This document shows positions 1 to 6,841 of a DNA stretch of 11,064 bases, piece by piece. A program made the position numbers and the translations under genes. Source of the stretch: Blastocatellia bacterium. Its GTDB lineage: Bacteria; Acidobacteriota; Blastocatellia; Pyrinomonadales; Pyrinomonadaceae. Every line of letters begins with the position of its first letter. The first letter of the stretch is position 1. The notes beneath the pieces are model-generated. The model saw only the letters and a list, made by a program, of their open reading frames with translations. It was not told the DNA's origin and ran no database searches. The stretch is from positions 89,029 through 100,092 of the forward strand of contig DNND01000013.1 of assembly GCA_003488005.1 (NCBI GenBank), read 5' to 3'.

Positions 1-358
1 CCCCTGGAAAGTGATGCGGATAGATTCAAGCTCTGAAGGAGCGGCCATAATGTCTTCAGCGATGGATCTAATTGCGCACTTTCAGTGCTTTCTAATTATT
101 GTTGTGCTTTCCCAGGGGCGACGTGCTTCGCTTGGCTCAGCACTTGCCCCTGGCTATTCCAGTCCGCGCTGTTGGCGCTCAGGAGGTTGCACGTCAAACT
201 TGAATTCGCGAAGTGCAACAGAACTCTGGCCAGATTTATGCGACGTTGGTTGCCATTAGAAAATGCACGATGCAGACGATGCGCGTTAATTATTGATTGC
301 CATCGGCCTTCGGTGTGCCATCTTGTTGGCCCAACACTGCTCGAAACTTGAATCCACC
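1..358. other. Non-coding leader of the permease array, hairpin-rich
   Basis: No convincing gene lies here; the open frames are short, overlap on both strands and match no family I know. The stretch contains a small hairpin GCACT-ttc-AGTGC (76-88), a two-stem hairpin (112-153, listed separately) and a short dyad TGTTGG-c-CCAACA (324-336) about 22 bases before the chosen start of the first permease. No ATPase or adaptor gene precedes the permease array. I found no convincing sigma-70 promoter. Confidence 0.6.
112..153. repeat. Two-stem imperfect inverted repeat (hairpin element)
   Basis: CCAGGGGC (112-119) is the exact reverse complement of GCCCCTGG (146-153). Inside it, GTGCT (123-127) pairs with AGCAC (139-143). 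It has no T-run, so it is not a classical terminator. It looks like a dispersed intergenic repeat of the kind seen in the other gaps, but only one copy is in this window. Confidence 0.55.
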
Positions 359-1702
359 ATGTCACCAGTCACCGAATCGCCGTCAGCAACAAGCTCCGGT
401 CCTGCAAACACCGGCGTACCCATTACCTCGCGCCTGAAAAAAGTGTTCGGAGTTCTCCGTGTCGCGGCGTTGTGGGAAGCGTTTCTGGTGGCGCTCGGCA
501 GCCTGCGCGCAAACAAACTGCGCACTTCGCTGACCTTGATGGGCATCGTTGTCGGAGTGGCCGCGGTTATTGCGGTCGTAACGATCATCAAGGGACTGGA
601 CCAAACTGTTGCCACCACTTTTTCTTCGCAGGGCTCAACGGTTTTTACTGTCTCCAAACGACCGCGGGTTATCACTTCGCGCGAGGATTTCGTCAAGTTC
701 AACAAGCGCAAGGACGTGACACTGGACGACGCCGAGGCAATCTTTCGCGTATGCACGTCGTGCTGGCGCGCCGGCGTCGCGGCCAACACCGGTGAGACAG
801 TCAAGCACAAGGATCAAAAGTCGGAAAACGTAAACGTGCGCGGCATTACTCCAAGTGCGATGTTTGACATCGACGCCGTCAATATCGACTCCGGCCGCTT
901 CTGGACTGACAACGAAGGCGCAACCGCTCGCGAGATTTGCGTCGTCGGAACGGACATTGTCCAGAACCTTTTTGGCGGCATAGCGCCGGATCGGGTGGTG
1001 GGCCAGAGCGTTTCTGTTGGCGGCCGGCCCTATCAAATTCTGGGGGTGCTGCAGGCGCAAGGAAAAATCTTTGGCGCTTCGCGCGACAATCTCGTCTATA
1101 TCCCGTATTCCACGTATCAGAAAAACTTTGGCGCGCATTCTTCGCTGGTAGTCTTCGTCAAGACACCGACGGCAAGTCAACTTGAAGAAGCCGAGGACCA
1201 GGTGCGCACGATCATGCGCAATCGCCGCGGTAAGACATTTGGCGATGAGAGCGACGAAGGCTTCACATTGGAAACGTCGGACGTATTCATCGATCTCTAC
1301 GGTAAGGCGACCTCGAACATCTACATCGTGACTTATCTGGTGGCGGGCGTTTCGTTGTTTGTCGGCGGCATCGTGGTGATGAATATCATGCTGGTTTCGG
1401 TAACTGAACGGACGAAAGAGATCGGCATTCGCAAAGCAATCGGCGCGCGCCGCAAAGACATCCTGACGCAGTTTCTGATCGAGGCGATCACGGTCGCAGC
1501 AGTCGGCGGCGCGATTGGTGTGCTGACCGGCTTTGGCCTGGCTTATGTCATTTCATTCTTGATCGGCTTTCCACTGTTGGTGAGCGTGGCTTCGGTCGTA
1601 CTCGGCGTCGGTATGTCTTCGGTTGTCGGTGTCATTAGCGGACTGTGGCCCGCCTGGCGCGCGGCGCGCTTGCATCCGATTGAGGCGCTGAGGTCGGAAT
1701 GA
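359..1702 (+). CDS. MacB/FtsX-like ABC transporter permease, array member 1 (type A)
   Basis: Half-size permease of the MacB type (447 aa), expected to pass energy from a cytoplasmic ATPase to a periplasmic domain. TM1 lies at about residues 57-79, after the conserved RANKLRTSLT segment. A MacB-type periplasmic domain fills about 80-320. The FtsX-like C-terminal domain has TM2 (about 322-346), a cytoplasmic loop with TERTKEIGIRKAIGARR (about 349-365), and TM3 and TM4. The protein ends with the family signature PAWRAARLHPIEALR. There is no ATPase domain, unlike fused E. coli MacB. I chose ATG 359 over an upstream in-frame TTG at 293; neither has a clear Shine-Dalgarno. Relative to its neighbours it carries a Ser/Pro/Thr-rich cytoplasmic extension of about 35 residues. 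It is closest in motifs to array member 3. Substrate unknown. Confidence 0.9.
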   Translation: MSPVTESPSATSSGPANTGVPITSRLKKVFGVLRVAALWEAFLVALGSLRANKLRTSLTLMGIVVGVAAVIAVVTIIKGLDQTVATTFSSQGSTVFTVSKRPRVITSREDFVKFNKRKDVTLDDAEAIFRVCTSCWRAGVAANTGETVKHKDQKSENVNVRGITPSAMFDIDAVNIDSGRFWTDNEGATAREICVVGTDIVQNLFGGIAPDRVVGQSVSVGGRPYQILGVLQAQGKIFGASRDNLVYIPYSTYQKNFGAHSSLVVFVKTPTASQLEEAEDQVRTIMRNRRGKTFGDESDEGFTLETSDVFIDLYGKATSNIYIVTYLVAGVSLFVGGIVVMNIMLVSVTERTKEIGIRKAIGARRKDILTQFLIEAITVAAVGGAIGVLTGFGLAYVISFLIGFPLLVSVASVVLGVGMSSVVGVISGLWPAWRAARLHPIEALRSE

Positions 1703-1709
1703 AAAGAGC

Positions 1710-1821
1710 AAACAGTAAACAGCAGACAGCAAACAGCCGGATAAAGACTGGGGTAGCAACCGGTAGGTGATTGTTTGTTGGTACGCGCGATTTGCTGTTT
1801 GCTGTTTTCTGTTTACTGTTT
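1710..1821. repeat. 28-bp inverted repeat made of heptamer tandem repeats
   Basis: The left arm (1710-1737) and right arm (1794-1821) are reverse complements over 28 bases with two mismatches, separated by 56 bases. Each arm is four head-to-tail 7-base units, consensus AAACAGY on the left and its complement RCTGTTT on the right. The element starts 7 bases after the stop of permease 1 and ends 7 bases before the ATG of permease 2, so it occupies the place of a ribosome binding site. In RNA it would form a long stem. No terminator T-run follows it. Confidence 0.85.
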
Positions 1822-1828
1822 ACTAATC

Positions 1829-3073
1829 ATGCGCCTGGACGACATTAAAGAATCCGCCCTGATGGCATTCGACACGTTGCGCGCGAACAAGCTGCGCTCG
1901 TTGTTGACCATTCTTGGCGTCACTGTCGGCGTGGTCACGGTGATCTTCATGGTGTCGATTATTCAGGGGTTGAATAAAGCTTTCGCGCAGCAGATTGAAG
2001 CGCTCGGTTCGAATGCGATTTGGGCCACCAAGTTTGATCCCAGCTTTGGCCACCAACCAACCACGGAAGAAATCCACCGCAAAGACCTAACCCTCGAAGA
2101 CGCCGAGGCCATTCGCAACGAAGCGCCTTCCGTCCTCAGCGTTTCACCAATTCATCGCAAGATTGCGGAGACAGTTCGCTACGCCGACAAACAATCCGAC
2201 ACGCCGATCGTGATTGGCGCCACACCTTATTACGAGTTCACACAATCGAGTTATGTGGATCGCGGGCGCTTTATCACCGACACCGACATGCGCGAACGCA
2301 GCAACATCTGCGTGCTTGGCATCGATCTCGTAAAGGCCTTGTTTCCCTACGAAGATCCAATCGACAAAGAGTTGAAGCTAAACGGCAAGCCCTTCAAAGT
2401 TGTCGGCGTGATGGAGCCGTTGGGAACTTTTCTCGGCCAGTCGCGCGACAACCAGGTTTTCATCCCGATCACGACGTTTGCTAAATACTATCCGGGCGAG
2501 CAGCCGTTTCCGGAAGTTGTTTTCGTAATTATTGTGCGTCCAAAATCGCGCGCTTATGTGAAGTCGGCAATCGACGAGATGACCGATATCTTGCGGCGGC
2601 GGCGGCGTGATGCTCCCGGAGCGCCGAGCACGTTTGGCATCTCATCGCAGGACGCGCTACTTGATATCTACAATCAACTCACCGGCGCTACGGCGTTGGT
2701 ATTGACTGCGATTTCATTCGTGGCACTAATGATTGGCGGCATTGGCGTGATGAACATCATGCTGGTTTCGGTCACCGAACGCACCAAGGAAATCGGCATC
2801 AGAAAAGCTGTGGGGGCGACGCGCCTGAACATACTTTCGCAGTTTTTGATTGAAGCAGTGGTGTTGACGGCGTTTGGTGGCGTCATTGGTCTTGTGCTCG
2901 GCGAGGTTGCGAGCCTACTGACTAACAAATACTCGCCGCTGCCGGCATTCGTGCCAATGTGGGCGATCGTGGTCGGCATAGGCATCTCGGCCGCGGTTGG
3001 CATCATCTTCGGATTGTGGCCGGCGTGGAAGGCTGCCCGGTTGGATCCCATTGAAGCATTGCGTTGGGAATAG
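1829..3073 (+). CDS. MacB/FtsX-like ABC transporter permease, array member 2 (type B)
   Basis: Half-size MacB-type inner-membrane permease (414 aa). TM1 is at about residues 24-46, a periplasmic domain at about 50-285, TM2 at about 290-313, then TERTKEIGIRKAVGATR, TM3 (about 339-365) and TM4 (about 377-397). The end is GLWPAWKAARLDPIEALRWE. No nucleotide-binding motifs are present. The ATG at 1829 is preferred: an in-frame TTG at 1775 would add 18 residues encoded by the adjacent inverted repeat. No Shine-Dalgarno is visible, because the repeat arm fills that position. Features shared with member 4 but not with 1 or 3 include FDPxF after TM1, a LFPxxDxxDKE segment, a RRRR run followed by GAP..FG, ITG/LTG before TM2, IGGIGVMN and FGLWPAWKAARL. 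It may pair with member 1 as a heterodimer (inference). Substrate unknown. Confidence 0.92.
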   Translation: MRLDDIKESALMAFDTLRANKLRSLLTILGVTVGVVTVIFMVSIIQGLNKAFAQQIEALGSNAIWATKFDPSFGHQPTTEEIHRKDLTLEDAEAIRNEAPSVLSVSPIHRKIAETVRYADKQSDTPIVIGATPYYEFTQSSYVDRGRFITDTDMRERSNICVLGIDLVKALFPYEDPIDKELKLNGKPFKVVGVMEPLGTFLGQSRDNQVFIPITTFAKYYPGEQPFPEVVFVIIVRPKSRAYVKSAIDEMTDILRRRRRDAPGAPSTFGISSQDALLDIYNQLTGATALVLTAISFVALMIGGIGVMNIMLVSVTERTKEIGIRKAVGATRLNILSQFLIEAVVLTAFGGVIGLVLGEVASLLTNKYSPLPAFVPMWAIVVGIGISAAVGIIFGLWPAWKAARLDPIEALRWE

Positions 3074-3102
3074 CGCCGGAATCGATGAAAGTCTGCACTG
3101 AG

Positions 3103-3331
3103 CCCGCGAAGCGCGGCGGTAGCATAAAGCCTGGGGTGTAGCGGAGCGGAACCCCAGGTTCGTTGAAGAAAAAAACGAAGAGCCCACGGAAGTGGGCGAC
3201 AGCTTGTATGACAGCTAAATTGCAACGTTTGCGCTATCGCACGCTTCGCGCGCTCGGTGCTCTTAACTGACGTTAACCTGGGGTTCCGCTTCGCTCCACC
3301 CCAGGCTTTATGCTTTCACCCGCTACGCGGG
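3103..3331. repeat. Large inverted repeat (40-bp core arms plus flanks)
   Basis: The core arms at 3121-3160 and 3275-3314 are reverse complements over 40 bases with two mismatches. Both contain the block CCTGGGGT and, on its far side, ACCCCAGG, so each arm can also fold on itself. Pairing continues outward less perfectly (3103-3120 with 3315-3331, sharing CCCGCG and AGCG). The 114-base loop holds a second small hairpin. It resembles a dispersed intergenic element I associate with soil Acidobacteriota; that association is from memory. Confidence 0.82.
3182..3197. repeat. Small perfect hairpin with GGAA tetraloop
   Basis: GCCCAC (3182-3187) and GTGGGC (3192-3197) form a perfect 6-bp stem closed by GGAA, which fits the stable GNRA tetraloop pattern if transcribed from the + strand. 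It lies inside the loop of the larger inverted repeat. It has no poly-T tail, so it is not called a terminator. Confidence 0.55.
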
Positions 3332-3487
3332 TTTTGGAAAGGTAAGCCCGCTTGACTTAATCAGCGCTTTCTTAAGTTTTGCTGATTTCCGTACAAACAA
3401 CCTAAAGTTTGGACTCCGACTTCCTTGAGTTAATATCTTCCCCATACCCCTGCAACCAAACCACTGCTTAGACCGTAATAACTTTAA

Positions 3488-4732
3488 GTGAAATTCATAG
3501 AGACTCTGAAACTTGCGATTGCCGCCATTTGGGCGCACAAGCTCCGCTCGGCGCTAACGCTGTTGGGAATGATCATTGGCGTCACCGCGTTTGTGGTGGT
3601 GGTGTCGCTTATCCAGGGCTTCAACAAGTACATCGACGAAAAGATTGCCGGCATCGGTTCGAAGTCGTTCACCGTGCAGCGCTTTAACTTTGAAGACTTC
3701 AAAGACCTGGACACCATCGCCGCGGCGCAAAGACGAAACAAAGAATTAACTCTCGACGATTACGAGTATCTGAAAGCACGCGCCACGCTCATCGATAAGA
3801 TTGGCGCCAAGGCCCGCGCCTCGCGTTCACTGGTAAAGCGCGGCACGAAAATCGCGGAAGATGTTCCGGTTGATGGAGCGATGCCGGTCATTGCCGACAT
3901 TGACAACATCGACGTGGCCGAAGGCCGTTATATAACCGACGCCGAGAACGATAGCGCCATGCGCGTTGCCTTTGTCGGCGTGGACGTTGCCAATGCGCTT
4001 TTCCCGGCCGGCTCGACCAGCGCCATCGGCGAAGAGATAAACGTGGCTGGGTTGCCCTACCGGATCATCGGCATCGCGGCAGCGAAAGGCACCGTGTTTG
4101 GAGTTCCCCAGGACAACTTCATTACGCTGCCGCTGAAAACTTATGGCAACAACTTTGGCGGCTTCACGCGGAATCGCCTGCTTTACTTTGAAGCCACTTC
4201 CAAGACTGACGACTCGTTTAAGGACGCGGTAGATGAAGCGAGGTTTTTGCTGCGTTCGCGCCGGCATATTAAGTCCGATGAGAAAGATAATTTCGGCATT
4301 GTGACGCCGGATGCGATTACGGGTTTTCGCGACCGCTTGCTGGGGCCGACTTATATTGTCGCGGTCGCGGTGCCGGGCATCGCGTTGTTGGTTGGGGCCA
4401 TCGTTATCATGAACATCATGCTGGTGTCGGTGACTGAACGCACCAAGGAGATTGGAATTCGCAAGAGCATTGGCGCGCGGCGGACCGACATTCTGAAACA
4501 GTTTCTGGCCGAGTCGACGCTGCTGTCGCTGTTGGGCGGCGCGATCGGAATCTCAATCGCATACTTGCTGGCAAAACTGGTTGCCGTGCTTACGCCGGTG
4601 CCGACTGTGCTGCCGCTGCTTGCAGTGACGGTGGCGTTGGTCGTCTCGGCGACGGTTGGATTGATATCGGGCGTTTATCCAGCCTGGCGCGCTGCAAAGC
4701 TGGATCCGATTGAAGCTTTAAGGGCGGATTAA
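3488..4732 (+). CDS. MacB/FtsX-like ABC transporter permease, array member 3 (type A')
   Basis: Half-size MacB-type permease (414 aa). The conserved HKLRSALTLLG leads into TM1 (about 21-43); a periplasmic domain fills about 45-285. TM2 (about 289-312) is followed by TERTKEIGIRKSIGARR, then TM3 and TM4, and the end is PAWRAAKLDPIEALRAD. No ATPase motifs. The start is GTG at 3488 with no evident Shine-Dalgarno; the first 11 bases around it (AAGTGAAATTC) match the start of member 4. It matches member 1 in YIV at the start of TM2, a non-GIG turn (AIVIMN against GIVVMN), TVFG/KIFG in the periplasmic domain, ISG before PAWRAA, and a C-terminal block of exactly the same length (126 residues). It has fewer Gly residues in the TM2 turn than canonical MacB. 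Substrate unknown. Confidence 0.92.
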   Translation: MKFIETLKLAIAAIWAHKLRSALTLLGMIIGVTAFVVVVSLIQGFNKYIDEKIAGIGSKSFTVQRFNFEDFKDLDTIAAAQRRNKELTLDDYEYLKARATLIDKIGAKARASRSLVKRGTKIAEDVPVDGAMPVIADIDNIDVAEGRYITDAENDSAMRVAFVGVDVANALFPAGSTSAIGEEINVAGLPYRIIGIAAAKGTVFGVPQDNFITLPLKTYGNNFGGFTRNRLLYFEATSKTDDSFKDAVDEARFLLRSRRHIKSDEKDNFGIVTPDAITGFRDRLLGPTYIVAVAVPGIALLVGAIVIMNIMLVSVTERTKEIGIRKSIGARRTDILKQFLAESTLLSLLGGAIGISIAYLLAKLVAVLTPVPTVLPLLAVTVALVVSATVGLISGVYPAWRAAKLDPIEALRAD

Positions 4733-4735
4733 TTA

Positions 4736-4828
4736 GCCGCAGATTAACGCGGATACACGCAGATCAGGAAGAAGAAACTCCTTAAAAGCTTTTGGACTGA
4801 TCCGCGAGTATCCGCGTTAATCCGCGGC
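4736..4828. repeat. 32-bp inverted repeat made of decamer units
   Basis: The arms at 4736-4767 and 4797-4828 are reverse complements over 32 bases with three mismatches, separated by 29 bases. Each arm has a 10-base period (left units CGCAGATTAA, CGCGGATACA, CGCAGATCAG). The loop contains the palindrome AAAAGCTTTT (4784-4793). The element begins 3 bases after the stop of permease 3 and ends 10 bases before the GTG of permease 4, so it fills the spacer. Confidence 0.85.
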
Positions 4829-4838
4829 GAATAAACAA

Positions 4839-6107
4839 GTGAAATTCTTCCAAAGTAATCTTTTCGAAAATCTGCGCATGGGGTTGGATACCCTGTGGCA
4901 GCACAAGCTCCGTTCGCTGTTAACGATACTCGGCGTCGTCATTGGCACGATGACCGTGATCGTGATCGCTGCGTTTGTTTCCGGAATCGATGCGCGCGTT
5001 TCGAAAGAGATTGAATCGTTCGGCACAAATTCAATCTACATCTATCGCTTCGATCCCGGCTTTAACTTTAATCCGAGCCAGGAAGAACGCATGCGCAAGC
5101 CTTTGAGTTATGAAGACAACGAGGCCATCGGCAGCGAATGTCCGGCGATTATCTATTCAGCGGCGTTCATGTCTCCGGTAGATTTTTTTGGTGGCTCGTT
5201 TACTCAACGCGTCAACGTTCGCTATCGCGACATCGAAATGACTAACGCCGCGGTGCAGGGCGCTTCGCCGTCATATTTCAAGATGGGCGTGACGAACATC
5301 GGCGAGGGCCGTTATTTCACCGATGCCGAAAACGAACACCACGCGAACGTGCTGGTAATCGGCTGCGATGTTGCTAACACCCTTTTTCCGTTCAGCGACG
5401 CGCTCGACAAAGAAGTCACCATCAACGGCCGCAGCTATCGCGTGATTGGCATCCTTACCGAGCGCGATGTCTTCCTCGTCGGCGCTGAAGATCCGAACAA
5501 CGAAAACAAAGCGGTTTACATGCCGTATCTCACGCTGCGGAAAAGTTATCCGGAAGTGAAGGACAATTTTGTGATGGCCCAGGCGCGTCCGGGCCAAATG
5601 CAGCAGGCGGTGGAGGAAGTTCGCGAACTGTTGCGACGGCGGCGCAAAGTGGCTTATGGCGCACCGGATAATTTTGGCGTTTCTACATCAGAACAAATTC
5701 TTTCGCAGTTTGGCGCAATCACCGGCGGCGTGTTCGCTTTGATGGTGGCGATTTCGAGTGTGGGCCTTTTGATTGGCGGCATCGGCGTCATGAATATCAT
5801 GCTGGTTTCGGTAACTGAACGAACGCGCGAGATTGGCGTGCGCAAAGCGATTGGAGCGCGCCGCCGCGACATCATCATTCAGTTCTTGATCGAAGCCGCT
5901 ACGCTGACCGGGTTGGGCGGTCTGTTGGGAATTATCGCCGGCTGCCTAATTGCACTGCTGATCAAAATGATCATGCCGACTTACATTCCGCTGTGGGCGC
6001 CGATTGTGGGCTTTATTGTTTCAGTAGGTTTGGGACTGACGTTTGGTTTATGGCCGGCGTGGAAAGCCGCGCGACTCAATCCAATCGAAGCGCTGCGTTA
6101 CGAATAG
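4839..6107 (+). CDS. MacB/FtsX-like ABC transporter permease, array member 4 (type B')
   Basis: Half-size MacB-type permease (422 aa). HKLRSLLTILG precedes TM1 (about 27-49). The periplasmic domain spans about 50-295 and is slightly longer than in member 2, with an insertion around GAEDPNNENKAVYMP. TM2 is at about 300-323, then TERTREIGVRKAIGARRRD, TM3 and TM4, ending GLWPAWKAARLNPIEALRYE. No nucleotide-binding motifs. The start is GTG at 4839, 10 bases after the inverted repeat, without a clear Shine-Dalgarno. It shares the type-B signatures with member 2 (FDPGF, LFPxxDxxDKE, RRRR, GAPxxFG, AISxV, IGGIGVMN). Its last 10 bases overlap the end of the opposing protease gene. Substrate unknown. 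Confidence 0.92.
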   Translation: MKFFQSNLFENLRMGLDTLWQHKLRSLLTILGVVIGTMTVIVIAAFVSGIDARVSKEIESFGTNSIYIYRFDPGFNFNPSQEERMRKPLSYEDNEAIGSECPAIIYSAAFMSPVDFFGGSFTQRVNVRYRDIEMTNAAVQGASPSYFKMGVTNIGEGRYFTDAENEHHANVLVIGCDVANTLFPFSDALDKEVTINGRSYRVIGILTERDVFLVGAEDPNNENKAVYMPYLTLRKSYPEVKDNFVMAQARPGQMQQAVEEVRELLRRRRKVAYGAPDNFGVSTSEQILSQFGAITGGVFALMVAISSVGLLIGGIGVMNIMLVSVTERTREIGVRKAIGARRRDIIIQFLIEAATLTGLGGLLGIIAGCLIALLIKMIMPTYIPLWAPIVGFIVSVGLGLTFGLWPAWKAARLNPIEALRYE

Positions 6108-6487
6108 AGCTGAGCAGTGTTGGCTGGCGCGTCGGAAATCGCGACGACTTTTGCGATGCAATCGATAGTCAGTATAGTTCCGGCAAGCAACTCTGTCCCA
6201 ATAAGAACATCATTACCACTACCAAGAATGACTTCAATTTCCTGCTGCTGATCGAGCCACTCAATATTGGCCAGGCCAACTGGAGCTGACATTCTGGCTC
6301 CGCCAACCATCTCAAAAATCAATTCGCCAAGTATTTGGATTTGAAGGCCCTCGGCAAGCGTTCGCGGCAGCATTAATCCTCCGTCAAATCCTGTGTCAAC
6401 TACGCATTTGATTGATGCGCCGCCGGGAAATTTGACTTTAATTAGTGCTTCTCTAAATAGATTAACTTTACCGGATTCGTTTGCCAT
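6098..6487 (-). CDS. Retropepsin-like clan AA aspartic protease (DTGF type)
   Basis: Small single-domain aspartic protease (129 aa from ATG 6487). The catalytic motif VVDTGFDGGLMLP places Asp at residue 31, and the second hallmark, DVLIGTELL, is at about 93-101, before a final ILTID strand. One DTG motif in about 130 residues fits retropepsins, which act as homodimers. The DTGF form matches the bacterial and archaeal family known as AF_0612-type clan AA proteases; this is recognition of motifs, not a search. There is no signal peptide or membrane segment, so it is probably cytoplasmic. A GTG at 6514 in the same frame would add 9 residues. The start overlaps the upstream partner gene by 20 bases, suggesting translational coupling. 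The stop lies inside the 3' end of the convergent permease. Target protein unknown. Confidence 0.82.
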   Translation of the reverse strand: MANESGKVNLFREALIKVKFPGGASIKCVVDTGFDGGLMLPRTLAEGLQIQILGELIFEMVGGARMSAPVGLANIEWLDQQQEIEVILGSGNDVLIGTELLAGTILTIDCIAKVVAISDAPANTAQLYS

Positions 6488-6749
6488 GGCCGCCAATTTT
6501 GTGGGCTGAATCACTGCCTATTCGGGTGAGAAAGAACTGGGTGTCAGGCATTGCATTACGAGCGGCCACAAGTGCGGCAGTTGCCGTTTGACCGAGAAAA
6601 TAGCGCGCGCTGGAGGGGTCAACAGCGACAAATTCTCCAGAGTGCTGACTCTCGAGCGCAGCTTGCAGTTGAGTGCTATACACAACTGCGCCATGCTCAA
6701 CCACGGAATCTGGAATTGCGTTTGTCTCGGGATTGCTCGCAGTGCGCAT
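6468..6749 (-). CDS. Conserved small protein, partner of the aspartic protease
   Basis: Small protein of 93 aa with no membrane segment or signal peptide. The core GEFVAVDPSSARYFLG followed by TATAALVAARNAMPD and FFLTRIGSDSAHKIGG looks like a compact beta-alpha-beta unit. I recall similar short proteins encoded directly before DTGF proteases, possibly DUF5678-like; this is from memory and uncertain. I chose ATG 6749 because GAGGAA lies 4 bases before it (6754-6759 on the reverse strand). An in-frame ATG at 6776, preceded by GGAAGG, would add 9 residues and is a real alternative. Its 3' end overlaps the protease start. It could be an adaptor, inhibitor or substrate of the protease (inference). 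Confidence 0.7.
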   Translation of the reverse strand: MRTASNPETNAIPDSVVEHGAVVYSTQLQAALESQHSGEFVAVDPSSARYFLGQTATAALVAARNAMPDTQFFLTRIGSDSAHKIGGHGKRIR

Positions 6750-6753
6750 TGAT

Positions 6754-6759
6754 TTCCTC
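6754..6759 (-). promoter_or_regulatory. Ribosome binding site deciding the start of the protease partner
   Basis: GAGGAA on the reverse strand, 4 bases before ATG 6749, is among the best Shine-Dalgarno matches in the window. A competing GGAAGG at 6781-6786 precedes the alternative ATG at 6776. Two good sites in series could allow two forms differing by 9 residues. Confidence 0.5.
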
Positions 6760-6841
6760 GAAAGCGATTTTAACATGCTTCCTTCCGGGAGCTGGCTTAG
6801 TTTTCGGGATAAAACTTATGAACGCAATAGCTTTGGACGGC

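Larger units (their letters stand above)
3074..3487. other. 414-base intergenic region with repeat element, no gene
   Basis: This gap separates the two A-B permease pairs. Positions 3103-3331 hold the large inverted repeat listed separately, with a small hairpin in its loop. The rest (about 3332-3487) is more AT-rich than the genes and contains a minor dyad AATCAGC (3359-3365) / GCTGATT (3381-3387). A TTGACT at 3352-3357 resembles a -35 box, but no good -10 box sits at the right distance. The reverse-strand frames that cross the gap are translations of the repeat and not credible genes. A promoter for the second permease pair would be expected here but is not proven. Confidence 0.6.

Noticed and set aside
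293..358. In-frame TTG start extending permease 1 by 22 residues
   Set aside because: TTG without a ribosome binding site; the extension has no counterpart in the other array members. Not fully excluded.
286..1180. Long reverse-strand open frames opposite permease 1
   Set aside because: The + strand gene has clear MacB motifs over its full length; the antisense frames have none.
1710..1821. Rho-independent terminator between permeases 1 and 2
   Set aside because: The loop is 56 bases and no terminal T-run follows the right arm; the stem is much longer than typical terminators.
1775..1828. In-frame TTG start extending permease 2 by 18 residues
   Set aside because: The extra residues are encoded by the inverted repeat and its loop, and the other permeases begin close to the segment after ATG 1829.
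2674..3225. Reverse-strand open frames across the end of permease 2 and the following repeat
   Set aside because: They are antisense to a well-supported permease and continue into translated repeat sequence, with no family motifs.
3074..3487. Insertion sequence remnant
   Set aside because: Terminal-inverted-repeat geometry is present, but no transposase fragment lies between the arms and no target-site duplication is visible. A non-autonomous MITE-like element remains possible.
3827..4267. Antisense open frame within permease 3
   Set aside because: Shadow of the coding strand; no domain features.
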